Assembly: GCA_030549175.1 (NCBI GenBank)
Contig: JAUKUA010000007.1
Location: 4,030,001 to 4,094,000 of the forward strand
DNA: 64,000 nucleotides
Origin: Lasiosphaeris hirsuta
Lineage: Eukaryota; Ascomycota; Sordariomycetes; Sordariales; Lasiosphaeriaceae
Direction of reading: 5' to 3'
Each line of letters starts with the position of its first letter. Position 1 is the first letter of the stretch. Below the pieces are notes generated by a model. It was not told the DNA's origin. It worked only from the letters and a program-made list of their open reading frames with translations, and did no database searches. Shown piece after piece: positions 33,798 through 46,243 of the stretch. A program made the position numbers and the translations under genes.

Positions 33798-36700
33798 ATG
33801 GCTTCCGAGTCCGACGTCGACGCAGGTGAGTTTGCTGTCCTTTGTTTTGTCCCGCTGGCCCGCTGTGGGACGTGGGAGACGGGAACCGAGCCCCCGGGCG
33901 GTCCGCCGTTCCAGCGAGACCCGACGAGACTGAGCTAACCCCGGCCGTGTTTTGCTGCTTCATCAGGTGTTCCGAACCTGAACCTCTCCGCCGAGGAGAA
34001 ACGAGTCTACGGCCAGCTGTTCCGGCAGGCCGATACAGATAATGTCGGCGTCGTCACGGGTGAGATCGCCGTCAAGTTCTTCGAGAAGACCCGGCTGGAT
34101 TCCCGAGTCCTGGGCGAGGTTAGTTTGCCCGAGCCCTGCCTTGCTGCAACCCCGTGTTTGCTCCCCGGAACGGTGTCGGCTGACGTTTGCTTGTGATACC
34201 ACAGATATGGCAGATTGCAGACAAAGAGAACAGGGGTTTCCTGACGCCCGCTGGCTTCGGCATCGTTCTGCGGCTTATTGGGCATGCGCAAGCCGGCCGT
34301 GAGCCTTCACCCGAGATGGCACTTCAACAAGGCCCCATACCCCGATTCGATGGCTTCACCCCGACTCCTGCTCCGCTTCCTCCTCCGCCCCCGCCGGCCG
34401 CGATACCCTCCCAGGTGACCGGCGCTCCTCCCATCCGGATCCCCCAGTTGACGCCCGAGAAGGTTACACAATATGCTGGTCTCTTTGAGCGGCAGACTCT
34501 GCCGGGCAGTCATATGCTTCCCGGAGACCAAGCAAAGCAGATCTTTGAAAAGTCTGGCCTTCCCAACGAGGTCCTGGGCCGTATTTGGATGCTCGCAGAC
34601 ACGGAGCAGCGCGGTGCCCTTGTCCAGACCGAGTTCGTCATCGCCATGCATCTGCTTACGTCAATGAAGTCCGGCGCCCTCCGCGGCCTTCCTACCATCC
34701 TACCTGCTGCCCTCTACGAAGCGGCTACGCGACGCGGACCCGTCGGCGCTGCCCTTCCCCGACAACAGTCACCGACGACAGCCACACCACCTATTTCTGC
34801 TGTCCCGAGGCAGCTCACTGGCCAAGGTACAATACCCCAGATGCGAACGGGAAGCCCGCTTGGGCGCCCGCCGCTGGCGGCGCAGAGCACAAGTGACTGG
34901 CTAGTTACGGCGTCCGACAAGGGGAGGTTTGACCAACTTTACGACGAGCTGGACAAGACAAAGAAGGGTTTCATTACTGGTGAGGAAGTGGTGCCCTTTT
35001 TCAGTCAGTCCAACCTTTCGGAGGAAGCCCTCGCCCAGATTTGGGATCTCGCGGACATCAACTCCGAGGGCCGCCTGACCAAGGATGAGTTTGCCGTCGC
35101 CATGTACCTTATTAGGCAACAGAGGAGCAAACGCGATGGCCCGTCTACTTTGCCCGCAACTCTCCCTGCGAACCTTATTCCGCCGAGCATGCGTGCTCAT
35201 GTTGTTCGGCCGCCCCCTGCGGCTTCTGCGTTTGAGCCACCCCCAGCAGCGAGGCCACCACCACCGCAGCCTAGGCCTTCTGCTCTGGATGACCTTTTTG
35301 GTTTGGACGACCCTCACCCCCCTGCGCCGAGCCAGGTTGCGGTTGGTACAGGTGGCTCAAACGATCCATTCTCGAGTGGCCTGAGCCCGGCTGCGCCCTC
35401 GTCGCCGGCTCGGCCATCCGCTACCGCTTCAACCTTCAAGCCGTTTGTCCCGTCATCGTCATTTGGCCGTGGCTTGACTGTGCACGGTACGGGAGGCTCC
35501 AACAGCTCTGCCCCAAGCTCTAGGCCTGCTCCTCCACCTGCCCCGTCGGTTGAAGATGATTTGCTGGGCGACACGGAACCTGAAATCAACAAGAGCCTCA
35601 ATAACGAGACGACCGAGCTTGCCAACCTATCCAACCAGATCGGGTCTCTCACAAAACAGGTTCAGGATGTGCAAGGCCAGCGCTCAGCCACACAAAACGA
35701 GCTGAGCCAGGCCACCATCCAAAAGCGAAACTTCGAGCAGCGCCTCACCCAGCTCCGTGCCATGTACGAAAAGGAAGCCCAAGACGTCCGCTCTCTCGAG
35801 ACCCAACTCAATGCATCGAGAACCGAGACGAAGAAGCTGCAGACTGAAACGGCAATGATTGACGCTACGTATCAGGATTTGCAGAATCAACACCGCCAGG
35901 TCCTAACTGCTCTCCAAGCTGACCAGCAGGAGAATGCTAGTCTTAAGGAGAAGATGCGGACAGTGAATGCCGAGATCAACCAGCTCAAGCCCCAAATCGA
36001 GAAGCTCAAATTGGAGGCTCGGCAGCAAAAGGGTCTCGTCGCCATCCACAAGAAGCAGCTGGCAACTACCGAGGGCGAGCGTGAGAAGCTCAAGACCGAG
36101 GTCGAGGACCTCACCAAGAGTAATGAGGAGCTGGCCCGCCAAGTCAGCGTCAGCAGCTCGCCGGTCATTGCTCAGGTCGCTAGTCCCGCACTGTCGACTG
36201 CGAGTGCTAAGAATCCCTTCTTCAGGCGGACTGGCAGTACCGATTTGGCCGGCGCTTTTTCGTCGCCCCCAATCAGGTCGTTCAATGACAAGAGCTTTGA
36301 CGACGTGTTTGGGCCTGTGGCTACCACCGGCAGCCAGAGCGGCACACCCCCTCCTCCCGTGGCCGTTAGCCTATTCAAGCCTCAAAACACTGGCACTTCG
36401 ACTGGCAGCGTCGGCTCGTTTGCCACACCGGCCTCGACCAGCCCCAACATGAGCCGTCAGCCTACTCTGGCGGCTGAGCCTCATTCTTCTTCAGATTCGA
36501 GGTTCGGCTCCAGCTTCCTGGCCTTTGGAGAGACTCCCGACTCTCTGAGCACCTTACGCCAGCTGTCGCCCCCTCCTCGCCGTACCAGCCAGGGCGAATC
36601 CTCACACGAGTCACAATCGAACGCCGTGAGCTCGCCTGCTGAACCGACCCCGGCGGCTTCGGAAACACCAAAGGCTAGCTCGGTCACATCGCCTACCGAG

Positions 36701-38128
36701 TCGAAGCCTGCCAGCAACGGAACACACTCCATCTTCGGTGCACCCCCGCCCGAGGAGACGGGCAAGGGTAACAACGATGCTGACCCCTTTGGTGTCGTGG
36801 ACCAGGTCAAGGCCAAGGAAGACTTCGAGTCGGCCTTTGCCAGTTTCAAGACGTCGCACCCGAAGCCTGCGGCGAGCGCGAACGTGGATGCTGCTAAGGG
36901 CTTTGCCACGTTCAACTCGGAGTTCCCTCCTATCTCGGAGTTGGAGCGCGACGACGAGTCCGAGACGGATAGCGATCGTGGCGGGTTCGACGATGACTTC
37001 GCGCCCGCCTCCCCCCCGCCCAGGGTGCCGGACAAGAGCATCGAATCAAAGTCACGGTCGGCCTCCCCTACTCTTACCAAATCTCCCCCGGAAGCCCCGA
37101 CTCCAGCCCCGGCCCCGACTGCAGTGTCTGAATCGGTCACTGCAAGGTACGACTTTCTCCTTCTTCGCCACTAAAACCCAGCAATTCTGCCATGTCGTTG
37201 TGCCTGTACCAATTCAATTATTTACGTTTTACTAATATACCCAATAGCGAGAAACACGGATCCCCCACCCCCACTACATCCAGCATCAACAACCTCACCG
37301 GACACAGCGTCGACGACATCTTTGGCTCGGCCGCTGCTCCCCCGCCGACTGCTGCTTCAGCAACGGCAAACCAGCCTTCTGCTCCTCCGGCGCCGTCCAA
37401 GGGGGCCTTTGATGACCTCGATGACGACTTTGAGGGCCTCGAGGATGCCAAGGAAGGGTCTGCCGATGACGACTTCGCCAACATCTCGCGTTCCGGCCTT
37501 GACGACTTCAACCCCGTCTTCGACCGCAGCCCGCCGCCTAGCCAGGCCAAGAGCGAGTCGGCCAATACCAGCAATGCGTTTGGCGGAGAGAGCAGCTTTG
37601 ACTTCGCCTCTCTGTCGGGCTCTGCCGCTGGTAGCACCATTGCGGCCTCGACGACCTCTGGACATGGCCAGCCCAGAAGCCCCGCGGCGCCCGAGTCGCA
37701 GGACTGGGACTCTATCTTTGGCGGCTTTGATGACACGCCGAGGCCGTCGTCACCACCGGTCAACCAGAACGGCAACGCAAAGGAGCCGTCGGCGCGACCC
37801 GCTCCTGGTCGGGCGCTCACTGAGGATGGGGAGCACGACGACCCGATCCTAAAGAACTTGACCAGCATGGGATATTCAAGAACAGATGCGCTTGCGGCGC
37901 TGGAGAAGTATGATTATAATTTGGAGAGGGTAAGCTAGGAAAACCACCACACCAGTCGAGCTATGCATTCTTCTTTAATACGTTTTGGCGATGAAGGGGA
38001 GAGACTAAAAACAACGCTTGTGCGAAATCCTGTGCTTTAACCTTTTTTTTTTCTTTGTTGAATTATGGACACTGACGAGATCTTTTCGGACTTTGTAGGC
38101 GGCCAATTACCTTGCCAGCCAATCGTGA
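33798..38128 (+). CDS. EDE1: Ede1/Eps15-like endocytic scaffold with EH and UBA domains
   Basis: Five exons: 33798-33825, 33967-34118, 34205-37146, 37248-37929 and 38099-38128, giving 1277 residues. Three EH domains are visible at about residues 15-105 (LSAEEKRVYGQLFRQADTD), 142-240 (LTPEKVTQYAGLFERQ) and 295-400 (KGRFDQLYDELDKTKKGFI), each with EF-hand-like loops. A long coiled coil follows at about 505-720 (LANLSNQIGSLTKQVQDVQ), then Ser/Pro-rich sequence with an NPF motif. A C-terminal UBA domain (DPILKNLTSMGYSRTDALAALEKYDYNLER) is completed by AANYLASQS from the 30-nt last exon; reading through the last intron instead would cut the UBA helix. Ede1 arrives early at clathrin-coated sites, where EH domains bind NPF adaptors and the UBA binds ubiquitinated cargo. 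This is the expected family architecture. Confidence 0.94.
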
Positions 38129-38762
38129 GCACTGAGTACAGTGTGTTGCGATGGTGGTGGGGAGGAGGGTTAACGTTCAGAGAAATTCCCGTTGTGGGGA
38201 AGCAGAGGTTGGTTTGGTCGTTTGGATGAAAACTCGGAATGCAGGAACTGAACCCGGGTTGGTGTAGGGGTAGTTTTCGCAGGAGGCAAACAGGGGGCGG
38301 AGGGAGGAAAAGGCGGGAGGAAACGAGCAAGATTGTTTTGTTGGTCGATTATGATTGATTGATACCTCTTTCTCTTGAGAATACCTTACGTTTTTAGTGC
38401 ATGGATGGAGGGGCGGGATTGGACTGACAGATTATTTTCGTTCGCTTTTAATTCTAATTCATGTTGTTTTTCTCTGCTGATCATGGGAAAGTCTGGCTTG
38501 TTGTTTCCCCTTTCCCCTTTAATGCTCAAGTTGATGTCTGTCTGGGGCGTACCGTGTGCTGGGGCTGGCGCATACGGTGTGGTGGACTGTGCCTGACGGA
38601 GGGCAAAGTTTTACCCCGCCAAAATTATTTGCCCCTCCAGATTCTTTCTTGATCTTGCCCAATGTTGAAGCTTTGTCCTCGGTGACTTGTCCGCATTTCC
38701 TGCCCTCGAGACCGTCTTTTTGAAACCATATACGAGAAACGCAGCCAGAGAAATATCCCGAA
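38129..38762. other. Intergenic
   Basis: Downstream region of the EH-domain gene and promoter of the DPH3 gene. Nothing else is seen. Confidence 0.5.
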
Positions 38763-39092
38763 ATGTCGGACGACGACGAGCAAATCGCCATCTACGACGA
38801 GGTCGAGATCGAAGATATGACGTGGGACGAGACCATGCAGATCTACCACTACCCGTGTCCCTGTGGCGACCGCTTCGAGATTGCCCTGGTAGACCTGAGG
38901 GACGAGGCGGATATCGCCGTGTGTCCGAGCTGCAGCTTGATGATCCGGGTCATCTTTGAGGTGGTGAGTTTTCTCCTGGGGGGTGGGGAGGTAGGTGAGG
39001 TGCTGATGCGTGAATAGGATAGCTTGCCGAAACCGGAGGAGAAGGTTGTGGTCGTACCGCCCGTGGTGGAGGGGGAGGCGGTTGTGGTGTAA
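38763..39092 (+). CDS. DPH3: Diphthamide biosynthesis protein 3 (CSL zinc finger)
   Basis: Exons 38763-38963 and 39018-39092, with a 54-nt intron, give 91 residues. The CSL zinc-finger signature is clear: [10 protein letters not shown], then [11 protein letters not shown] and [10 protein letters not shown], with the four zinc/iron ligand cysteines in the CPC and CPSC pairs. Dph3 (Kti11) is the electron donor for the Dph1-Dph2 radical enzyme that starts diphthamide on eEF2, and also supports the Elongator complex in tRNA wobble-uridine modification. The second exon adds a Val/Pro-rich tail ([14 protein letters not shown]). It is a short single-domain protein, of normal length. Confidence 0.96.
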
Positions 39093-40430
39093 GGGTGCGG
39101 TGAGGAGGGTTAATGGGCTTGTCTGTCGACCTGCCGAACTGAATACATACCGATGTGCCGTCCGCCGCGACGCTTGCGCGAAGAGTGTTGACGCGTTCGA
39201 GCCACAGGGAGGGCATTGGGAGGGTGAGATGGGGGATCCTTGAAGTCGGGATATGCGTCCGATTGGTCGCTTCGAGGGGTTGCGGAGGGCTTAGAACGCC
39301 TGCCGATGGCAGCTTGAGCTTGACTGGGGTTCCTATCCAGCGCCCAGTGCCGCGATGGGAACTACTTGCGCCGTTATGCGCGAGGAGAGATGTCCGAGAG
39401 CCTTGCGGCAGGACACGACCTAGCCCGCGCTGCGGCACTGGAAAAGGGGGGTAATCTGAAAATGGAGGGTAGGTTTCCTCTCCTCAAGATGTTTTGCAAG
39501 ATAGACCAAAGGTCGTCTTCCCCGCTCACAAGCTGTAGCTTCAAATGTGGCGTCACATTCTGTCAAGACAGGTCTCCCACAGGGTATTCAGACCTCAACA
39601 CCTCCCAACAAGCCTTCCCATCGCATCCCCAACCCATCAAACCAAAACCAACCCTAACGCACAAAAAACTACCAACCCCAACACCGCCCCCTCCACCTCC
39701 ACCATCTCCCTCCCCGCCGACTCAGCCGTCGCCATCGCCGCCGGTGTAACCGTGGTCGTTGTCAGCGTCGGCGTAAGCATGACCGTATCCACAGCGGTAG
39801 GGCTCAGTGAGGGGAAGAGCGTAGCCGCTGCGGTTCCGTAGGATCGCAGGATAGGTGCTGGATTATGGGTGGTGTCTCATGCAGGTGACGAAAGGAGGTG
39901 GGAGTAAGGGGAAGGCATCATTTCTAGTACCTCTGCCTACGAGAGAGAATAAACCATAACCGCCAACTCGATGGTAAAGTTTACAAGATGCGGTCGAGTG
40001 GCCTTGGCTGTGTGGTCACAATGCTTGAAGGTGTGCGTCACGGCTCAGGTCGGCTGGGGGGTTGACAAGATCCAGAACCCCGGACGTTGGCGAACTTTGA
40101 TAACCTTAGATTATACATCCCAACGCTCTCTATTCTACGTGCCCAACTCGTGATACGCAGCCCTAGCCCAAAAGATTTGGTAGCCCTCAAATACTGTATG
40201 TTGCTGGGATGTCCAGAGCTTGTGACGGATGGATGACATCAAACAGACGTTACTTACACTCTCAACATCGAAATGACAATTCTCGATCAAGACTAGCTCA
40301 CACCCGACCCTGAACAAGATATGATGAACCCTCAAGTCTACCTCCCACTGCCGGTGCATTTTTATATCCCCCTTCCCGACAAGGCAACCATGAACCCCAG
40401 CGAACACCTCGCTATCCGTTCCCATTTTGT
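39093..40430. other. Intergenic, convergent 3' flanks
   Basis: These 1.3 kb lie between the ends of DPH3 (plus) and the leucyl-tRNA synthetase gene (minus). A Pro-coding, C/A-rich tract near 39660-39760 gives small featureless frames. No gene or RNA was seen. Confidence 0.5.
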
Positions 40431-43400
40431 CTAAACATTCTCAAAGAAGAAGCTCGGCTGGCCGGGCAGCGCCGAATCGGCGATTGGTGTCTTGACATCG
40501 ACCTCCTCACCCTCGCCGGTGACGTTCTTACCCTTCTTACTGCCTTCCTCCACCGCGATGATCTGGATCGACTCTAGACCGGCGGCTCTCTTGAGGCCAG
40601 GGATCATAGCCTGGTAAACGTTAGTCACTGATCACACCAGATAGCCTGAAATTGCGGGTTTCTTACCAAAAGAGTCGTCTTCTCGTCAAATACAAGCTTG
40701 CGAGCTAGGACCTCATCGGCATCCTCGCCATCTCTCAGACGCCTCTTGAGGGCTTGCACAAACGGCATGGCCTTCTTCATCTCTCCCATCTTGGCGATCC
40801 GCCCATTGAGCTCCTTGTCGTCCACCTTTTGCGTGTTCGTCGTGGGGTCCCAAACCTCCTTCAGCAGGTCGATGTACTTGGCCTGCCAGGCGGGGAAGGA
40901 CTCGGTGATGAAGATAGTCAGCTTCTTAGCCTTCTTCGGGTCAAAGTCGCTTTGCTTGCCCTTGGCCATCCGCTTTAGCTGCGCAGCCTCGGCCGAGTTG
41001 ATGTTGGACGACGTTGTCCGGACATACTCGCGTGCCGCCGAGAGAGCCGGATCAGCAGCGGGCACCTCGGGGAACCGAGCGAACTGGATTGACTGCGGCT
41101 CCTGGAGAACCTCGGTCCAGATGTACTCGGACCAATGAGGGGCAATAGGGGTGAGGATCAGGGCCTGGAGACGGATGTACTTCAGCACCAAGTCCTTGTG
41201 GAGGGTGATTCCACCAGCATTGCAAGCCTCTCTGTACGAGTCGCGGGCGTTCAAGAAATCGTAGTGAGCAGCCTTCAGGGCAAGCTTGTACGATGTCTCC
41301 TCGTAGTGCTTCTTCGCCTCGTTTACGAGCGCGTTCATCTCGTTGTCGAACAGGGCATCCTGGAATGAGTTCAGTTCGCCAGTGCGCAGCTGATCATCCT
41401 TCATCGTCTCCTCAATCCACTCCTTGTTGTTGTAGAAGCGCAAGATTGTGTTGTCGGCCACATCCTCGACAAAGTTGGAATCCGAGATTCCATCGCCAGC
41501 ATCGGCAAGCGCTACGCGAGCGGCATCCGCACCATACTTCTTCACAACATCATCTAGAGTCATGAAGTTTCCGGTCGACTTGCTCATCTTCTCTCCATTC
41601 AGCTGCAAATGACCGTTCGCCCGGACAGACTTGGGCCAGTATTCGCGGGGGAAAAGAGCAATGTGGTTGTACAGGAAGAAGGTCAGATGGTTCGGGATCA
41701 AGTCCTTGCCGCTTACACGGAGGTCTAGCGGGTAGAAGTACTCGAACTCTCTCCTCATTCCCTCTAGGGTGGCTCTGGGGATTCCGGACTTGGTGACGAC
41801 TTCGTCGGTCAGCTGCGTCCGGCAGAAAACGTAATCCCAGACTTGGTCAATCATCTGCTCCGGCTCAATATTGGCCTTGCCCTTCTCGCGGCCAAATAAA
41901 TCCTTGTGCAGCCAGTGGGCGACGGTGTAGTATGCCATGTAAATGGTCGAATCGCTCAAACTCTCAACGAGGAAGTGAGGATCCCACGGCAGCTTGGATC
42001 CCAGACCATAGGTTCTGGCGCAAGCCCATTGCCTCAACCAGTCAACAACGCCCTTGAAAGCATGCTGGGTGTCGGGAGACCAGGTGTTGAGGCCTGTGCC
42101 GTCCTTGTTCTCGACGTAGTCGTAGGCAATTGCCCGCCACGACTCCTCACCATAGTCCAAGTACCACTGGTCCATCAGGGCGACAGTGCACTCGTCGCCA
42201 GATCTTGACACCACCTTGTTCTCGGGCTCGGAGTATGCGAACGCATCTCCAGCCTTGATCAGCTGCTCCCGAACCTTGGGCTTTGCGGCCTCAACCTTCT
42301 CACCCTTGAAGTCACCAACCTTCAGGACACCCTGATAGAAGCCTTCTTTGTATGCAATGTCCTTTGCTTCCAAAAGCTGCTTGGTGTCCTTGGGGGAGGA
42401 AATCTTCAGCTTCTTTACCAGGTATGGCGCCAGCAGATCTGAAGTCGGGGTTTGGATGATGGGGAAGACCTCCAGCTCGGCCCACTCCTTCTTGATGCCG
42501 TAGAAATCGGCCTTCTTTGCCAGTTCCGTCACCATGGCGAAATCATCTGAACTTGTCTAAGTATGAGTCTAACAAAATGCAACGATGGAAATAACTTACC
42601 GGGTGAATCAGAAGGAACCGAAGTAACGACTCCCGTGCCCTTGGTAGCCAGGACGGTGTCCATTGGCAGAACACGGACCTGTGGGTGGAAGCTGAGGGGC
42701 GCGTTGACTAGAGTCCCGACAAGGTCGGAGCCCTTGATATCGGCAGCCTTCTCAATAACGCCCTCCTTCTCAAAGACGCCTTGGTAGGCCATGTTTTTGG
42801 CGCCTCTCTCGGTAACGACGAAATATTCCTTTTCTGAGGCCTTGAAGACTCCGTAGGTGAGAGCCGGACCAACAAAGCAGCAGGTCTGACCATACATCGT
42901 CTCGGGTCTCAAAGTAGCAGGGACCAGGAACACTGAGGCGTCCTCGGGGATCTTTCCCTTGAGGACCTCAGCAGCCTTGGGGGCCCAATCGAGAACCTTC
43001 AGCTTCAGGGCAGTGTACTCTTGGGGAAGAACACCCTCTCCTTCGCTACGGTCGTGGTCCATGCAGGGTTGGCCGTCCTTGATGGAATAAACTGTATATC
43101 TGCAGCATATTAGTAACGCTGAGAAACGGACTGCTGTGTGAAGCTCGTGTCGAGGCAACTTCACTTACCGCTTGCCGAACTTGATCTTGTTCAGCTCCTT
43201 CAGGCGGTTCATCTGCCAGCGGACAAACCCGTCGTAAAATGGGTTGGCGTCGGTGGTAACAAACTGGCGTCTCCAATCGATACGCGCACCGAAGTTTGTC
43301 AAATCCTTCTTGCACTCTGGCGGGAAGAATTGGAGCCTGTACTCTGTGTTAGCTTCAGGGGTAAAGGGAGTTACCATAACAACAGACTAACCAATATTGG

Positions 43401-44419
43401 GGGTCGGCGAAGAGGTGGATTTCCTCCAGGGGGATACCAACAGAGTGCAAGATCTGGAACTGGTACTTGGCCTTGACCGTCTTTGCGGCTGCCTTTCCCT
43501 TCTTTGCGTTGAACTTGGACAGATCTTCCCGGGCGGCCTTCTCTACCGGTGCCACCTCGACCTCGTCTTCCTCCCTGTAGTTCTCAAAGTCCCGCCCGAA
43601 CATCTGTACCTCCTCAACGAGCTTGTCCGCGGACGCCTTGATAGGCAGACCTTGGGAGAGTTAGGATGTGAATATCATCGCCGGAAGGGTGCTGAGACTA
43701 ACCAGTGCAGTGGTATCCGAGAGGGAACAGACACCGTTTCCCTTGCATTCTCGCGAACCCAGTGTGGAACTCGACTGTGGGAGGTGGTCAGCGGACAATT
43801 TCTGTATATGGAAAACGATATGGGGGGATTCGGCATATAGAGGGCGACGGGGCGGGGTAGTTCGTACTCTTGCTGAAGCTAAAGGCATGGCCAGCATGGA
43901 GGCGGCCGTTCATGTACGCTGCGGAGACAATTAGAAAGACATCCAAGGATATGCTGCCATGGGTCTAACATACGGTATGCGATAGTGCCGAAAAACTTGG
44001 GGAACCTGTATGCGCACCGTCAGTACCTAGCTCCTAGACGATTTGCGCGGAAGGACGCGGAGCAGCGAAAAGGGTCTGAGAGAACGTTTGCTTGCGCCAG
44101 CGCTCCCGCGCATTTTTCTCTCTCTCATATTATACGGAGTTCATCAGTGAACATACTTCTCGCGCAGCTCCTCAGCGGTGGTTGATCCAAAGGGAAACTC
44201 CTCGGTGGAGGGGGCGTCGACCTCGAATATGTGCTCGTCCTGCCATTTTTGCTGGTATTTCTATGGAACTTCAAGTTAGAAGAGTCTCGATTTTCCGAAA
44301 CCATCTCGCCTTACCTTCTCGATTTCAACGAGTGTATCTCTCTTCTCAGTACCCTTCAACTCCTTGGTCTTGGAAATCGTCAGCCCCTCCATCGCCTTGG
44401 GCACCGACGTGTCAGCCAT
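40431..44419 (-). CDS. CDC60: Cytosolic leucyl-tRNA synthetase
   Basis: Ten exons: 44419-44315, 44260-44157, 44005-43974, 43918-43868, 43774-43703, 43650-43392, 43336-43169, 43099-42600, 42546-40667 and 40610-40431; product 1116 residues. It charges tRNA-Leu with leucine. The class I HIGH motif appears as PYMNGRLHAGH with HAGH at about 88-91, and KMSKS at about 750-754 (GEKMSKSTGNF). The editing (CP1) domain lies between them (RPETMYGQTCCFVG; GTGVVTSVPSDSPDDF spans an intron). The C-terminal region is the long archaeal/eukaryal type, so this is the cytosolic rather than mitochondrial enzyme. Nine introns of 52-151 nt fall unevenly, eight of them in the 5' half of the gene. All junctions keep frame and restore conserved sequence. 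Confidence 0.95.
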
Positions 44420-44852
44420 GTTGATTTGTCTCTCGATTGTTACCCGCTCGTAGGGATTAGTTTCGGCTCGTCTTGTGTTGGTTATATGTGTCGATGGGAA
44501 GAATAGGGATTGACTCATCGGCTGACTTGCACAACAGCCAGATGTTGCAGTCGAGTATTTTGAGTCAGAGTCGATTTTTTGAACCGCCCCTCTAGCGTTT
44601 CGAGGCCGTTTGGCGGGGTACTACGCGGGGTCCCCCTCTAATGCAAGGACGGCAGGGGTGTGGCCCCTAACCCCGGTCGTGTGTGTGCGTCCAATGTTCG
44701 TGGCGCAGGTTGCATCTTCAGCCACCCACACAGCTGCTCCAATTCTCGGCAGCGCCACTTTCGAGTTCTTGGCCAGAATCATCACGACCTTCTCTCTTCT
44801 TGCCACGGACTACGATCCGCCATCTCCCGCTAACCCGCCAATTCCACCGGCC
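44420..44852. promoter_or_regulatory. Divergent promoter region, LeuRS and small membrane protein
   Basis: 433 bp between two divergent start codons. In-frame ATG codons upstream of the small gene (44694) mean its start could lie within this interval. No clear TATA box or known motif is visible. Confidence 0.5.
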
Positions 44853-45348
44853 ATGCTGCCCACTCTCGTGCGTCGCCTGGCGCAGGCCGCGAAACCACAC
44901 ATTGAAGCGGCGGCATCTCCGTCGAAGCTGAAGAAACAGTGGCCGCCCGACTTCAAGAGCTTGTCAGCCCAGGAACAGCTCCGATTCGAGAAACGATACA
45001 AGAGGAGGGTCAACCACATAGCACAGCGGCCCCGATGGAATAAAATCGTCCGACTTGCGCAGTATGGCACCATCATGTGTATGTGGCTCGTCGTCAACAT
45101 ACATTGCAGCCAATTAACCGGGCTCCTAGTTGTGGTCATCTACAGTGTGCTCTTCATGGATTGGAGGGACGAGAGACAGCCATTCGATGAGGTATGCCGT
45201 TATTTTCCAATTTTTATTGATGGCAGGGTTCTAACTGGTTCCCAACTAGGTACGGAAGTGGTTTTGGGAGTTCCTGGGCTTCGAGGCCCCCGAGCCGAGA
45301 CCCAAGAAAATAGGTGCGGCTTCAGGGACGACACCACCAACGAGGTGA
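44853..45348 (+). CDS. Small membrane protein with a presequence-like N-terminus
   Basis: Exons 44853-45191 and 45250-45348, with a 58-nt intron, give 145 residues. I do not recognise the family by name. The N-terminus MLPTLVRRLAQAAKPHIEAA is amphipathic, rich in Arg, Lys and Ala and nearly free of acidic residues, as in mitochondrial targeting peptides. A conserved-looking basic segment follows (WPPDFKSLSAQEQLRFEKRY and KRRVNHIAQRPRWNK). One or two hydrophobic segments at about 70-105 (GTIMCMWLVVNIH, LTGLLVVVIYSVLFM) are probably transmembrane, and the end is KWFWEFLGFEAPEPRPKK. I infer a mitochondrial inner-membrane protein. An in-frame ATG at 44694 would add 53 residues. Confidence 0.7.
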
Positions 45349-45614
45349 TTTTGCTATCGTCCATCCTAGTGCCTTATTTTTTAACCCCCTCCTCTTGTAC
45401 CTTATACGACCCATTATATGGAGTTTTGGCGTTATAATACCCCGACAATGGCATGGCGGTTTGCCTGTGATGATGGGGTAGGCACCGCAATTCGCGGCTT
45501 GAGCCGTAGCATCATGGTGCGCTGTAGGAATACTACACGCGGTATCCCCGATATGTAATCCCCACGAGACAAGCCGTTTGACTTGTCTGGTGCCCTTGTA
45601 GAGCTTGGCGGAGG

Positions 45615-46243
45615 TCACCTCCCATGCCAGACAAAATTCCCGCCCATCCCGAGCCCAGACCCCAAGCCAGCGCCGCGGCCCTCGTTAACAGGCCGCTTCG
45701 CAACGGTACCCTGGGCGCGCACACCCGAAACGATGCGCTCCAGATTTGTCTCGATCACCACCCCGCCCACAATCATCTCGCCCAGGGCGGCGTGCAGTGT
45801 CTCAAAGTTGAAAATGAGGTCGAGCTCGCACACGTTCTCGAACAGCCGGTCGAGCGACTCGACGTAGACTTGGATCAGGTCGATCAGCGCGAGCGGCGAC
45901 TCGGTCGACGTCGAGATGATGATGAAGTAGAGCGTCGCATAGTGCCGGTACGTCACGAGCGAGGGCACATCGTTGTGTGGCTCCGAAGCCGACTGCGAGG
46001 TCCCGGACGCGGCGAGGAGCGGGGGCAGCGGGAGGAAGTTGCAGGAGCCTTGGGGCCGGTTCGAGACGAGGGTGAAGATTTCGGAAATTAGGCGCTGCTG
46101 TATGCTCGTGTCCTGTCGCGAAGGGCTGTCAGCGAGGTTGGGCAGTGGGGCTGTAGATGAAGAGGAATGCCCACCAGTTGAGTGTAGAACTTGGTCAGTC
46201 GGGGCTGACCTTGGCCGTTGAAGACCAGAAATGCGTTTATCAT
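45615..46243 (-). CDS. APS3: AP-3 adaptor complex, sigma subunit
   Basis: Exons 46243-46175 and 46112-45615, with a 62-nt intron (GTGGGC donor, GACAG acceptor), give 188 residues. MINAFLVFNGQGQPRLTKFYTQL followed by DTSIQQRLISEIFTLVS is the N-terminus of a sigma adaptin, and HYATLYFIIISTSTESPLALIDLIQVYVE and DRLFENVCELDLIFNF are the conserved longin-fold core. The short loop with SNRPQGSCNFLP marks AP-3 sigma rather than AP-1 or AP-2. AP-3 sorts cargo from the Golgi or endosomes directly to the vacuole. The C-terminal tail, GAGLGSGLGMGGNF, is Gly-rich. It runs convergently with the small membrane-protein gene and divergently from frataxin. Confidence 0.93.

Noticed and set aside
37930..37938. 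Reading through the last intron of the Ede1-like gene to an immediate stop
   Set aside because: The downstream exon at 38099 completes the UBA helix in frame (AANYLASQS), so the intron is more likely real.
39600..39841. Pro-rich frames in the C/A-rich stretch downstream of DPH3
   Set aside because: Simple-sequence translation products without domain features.
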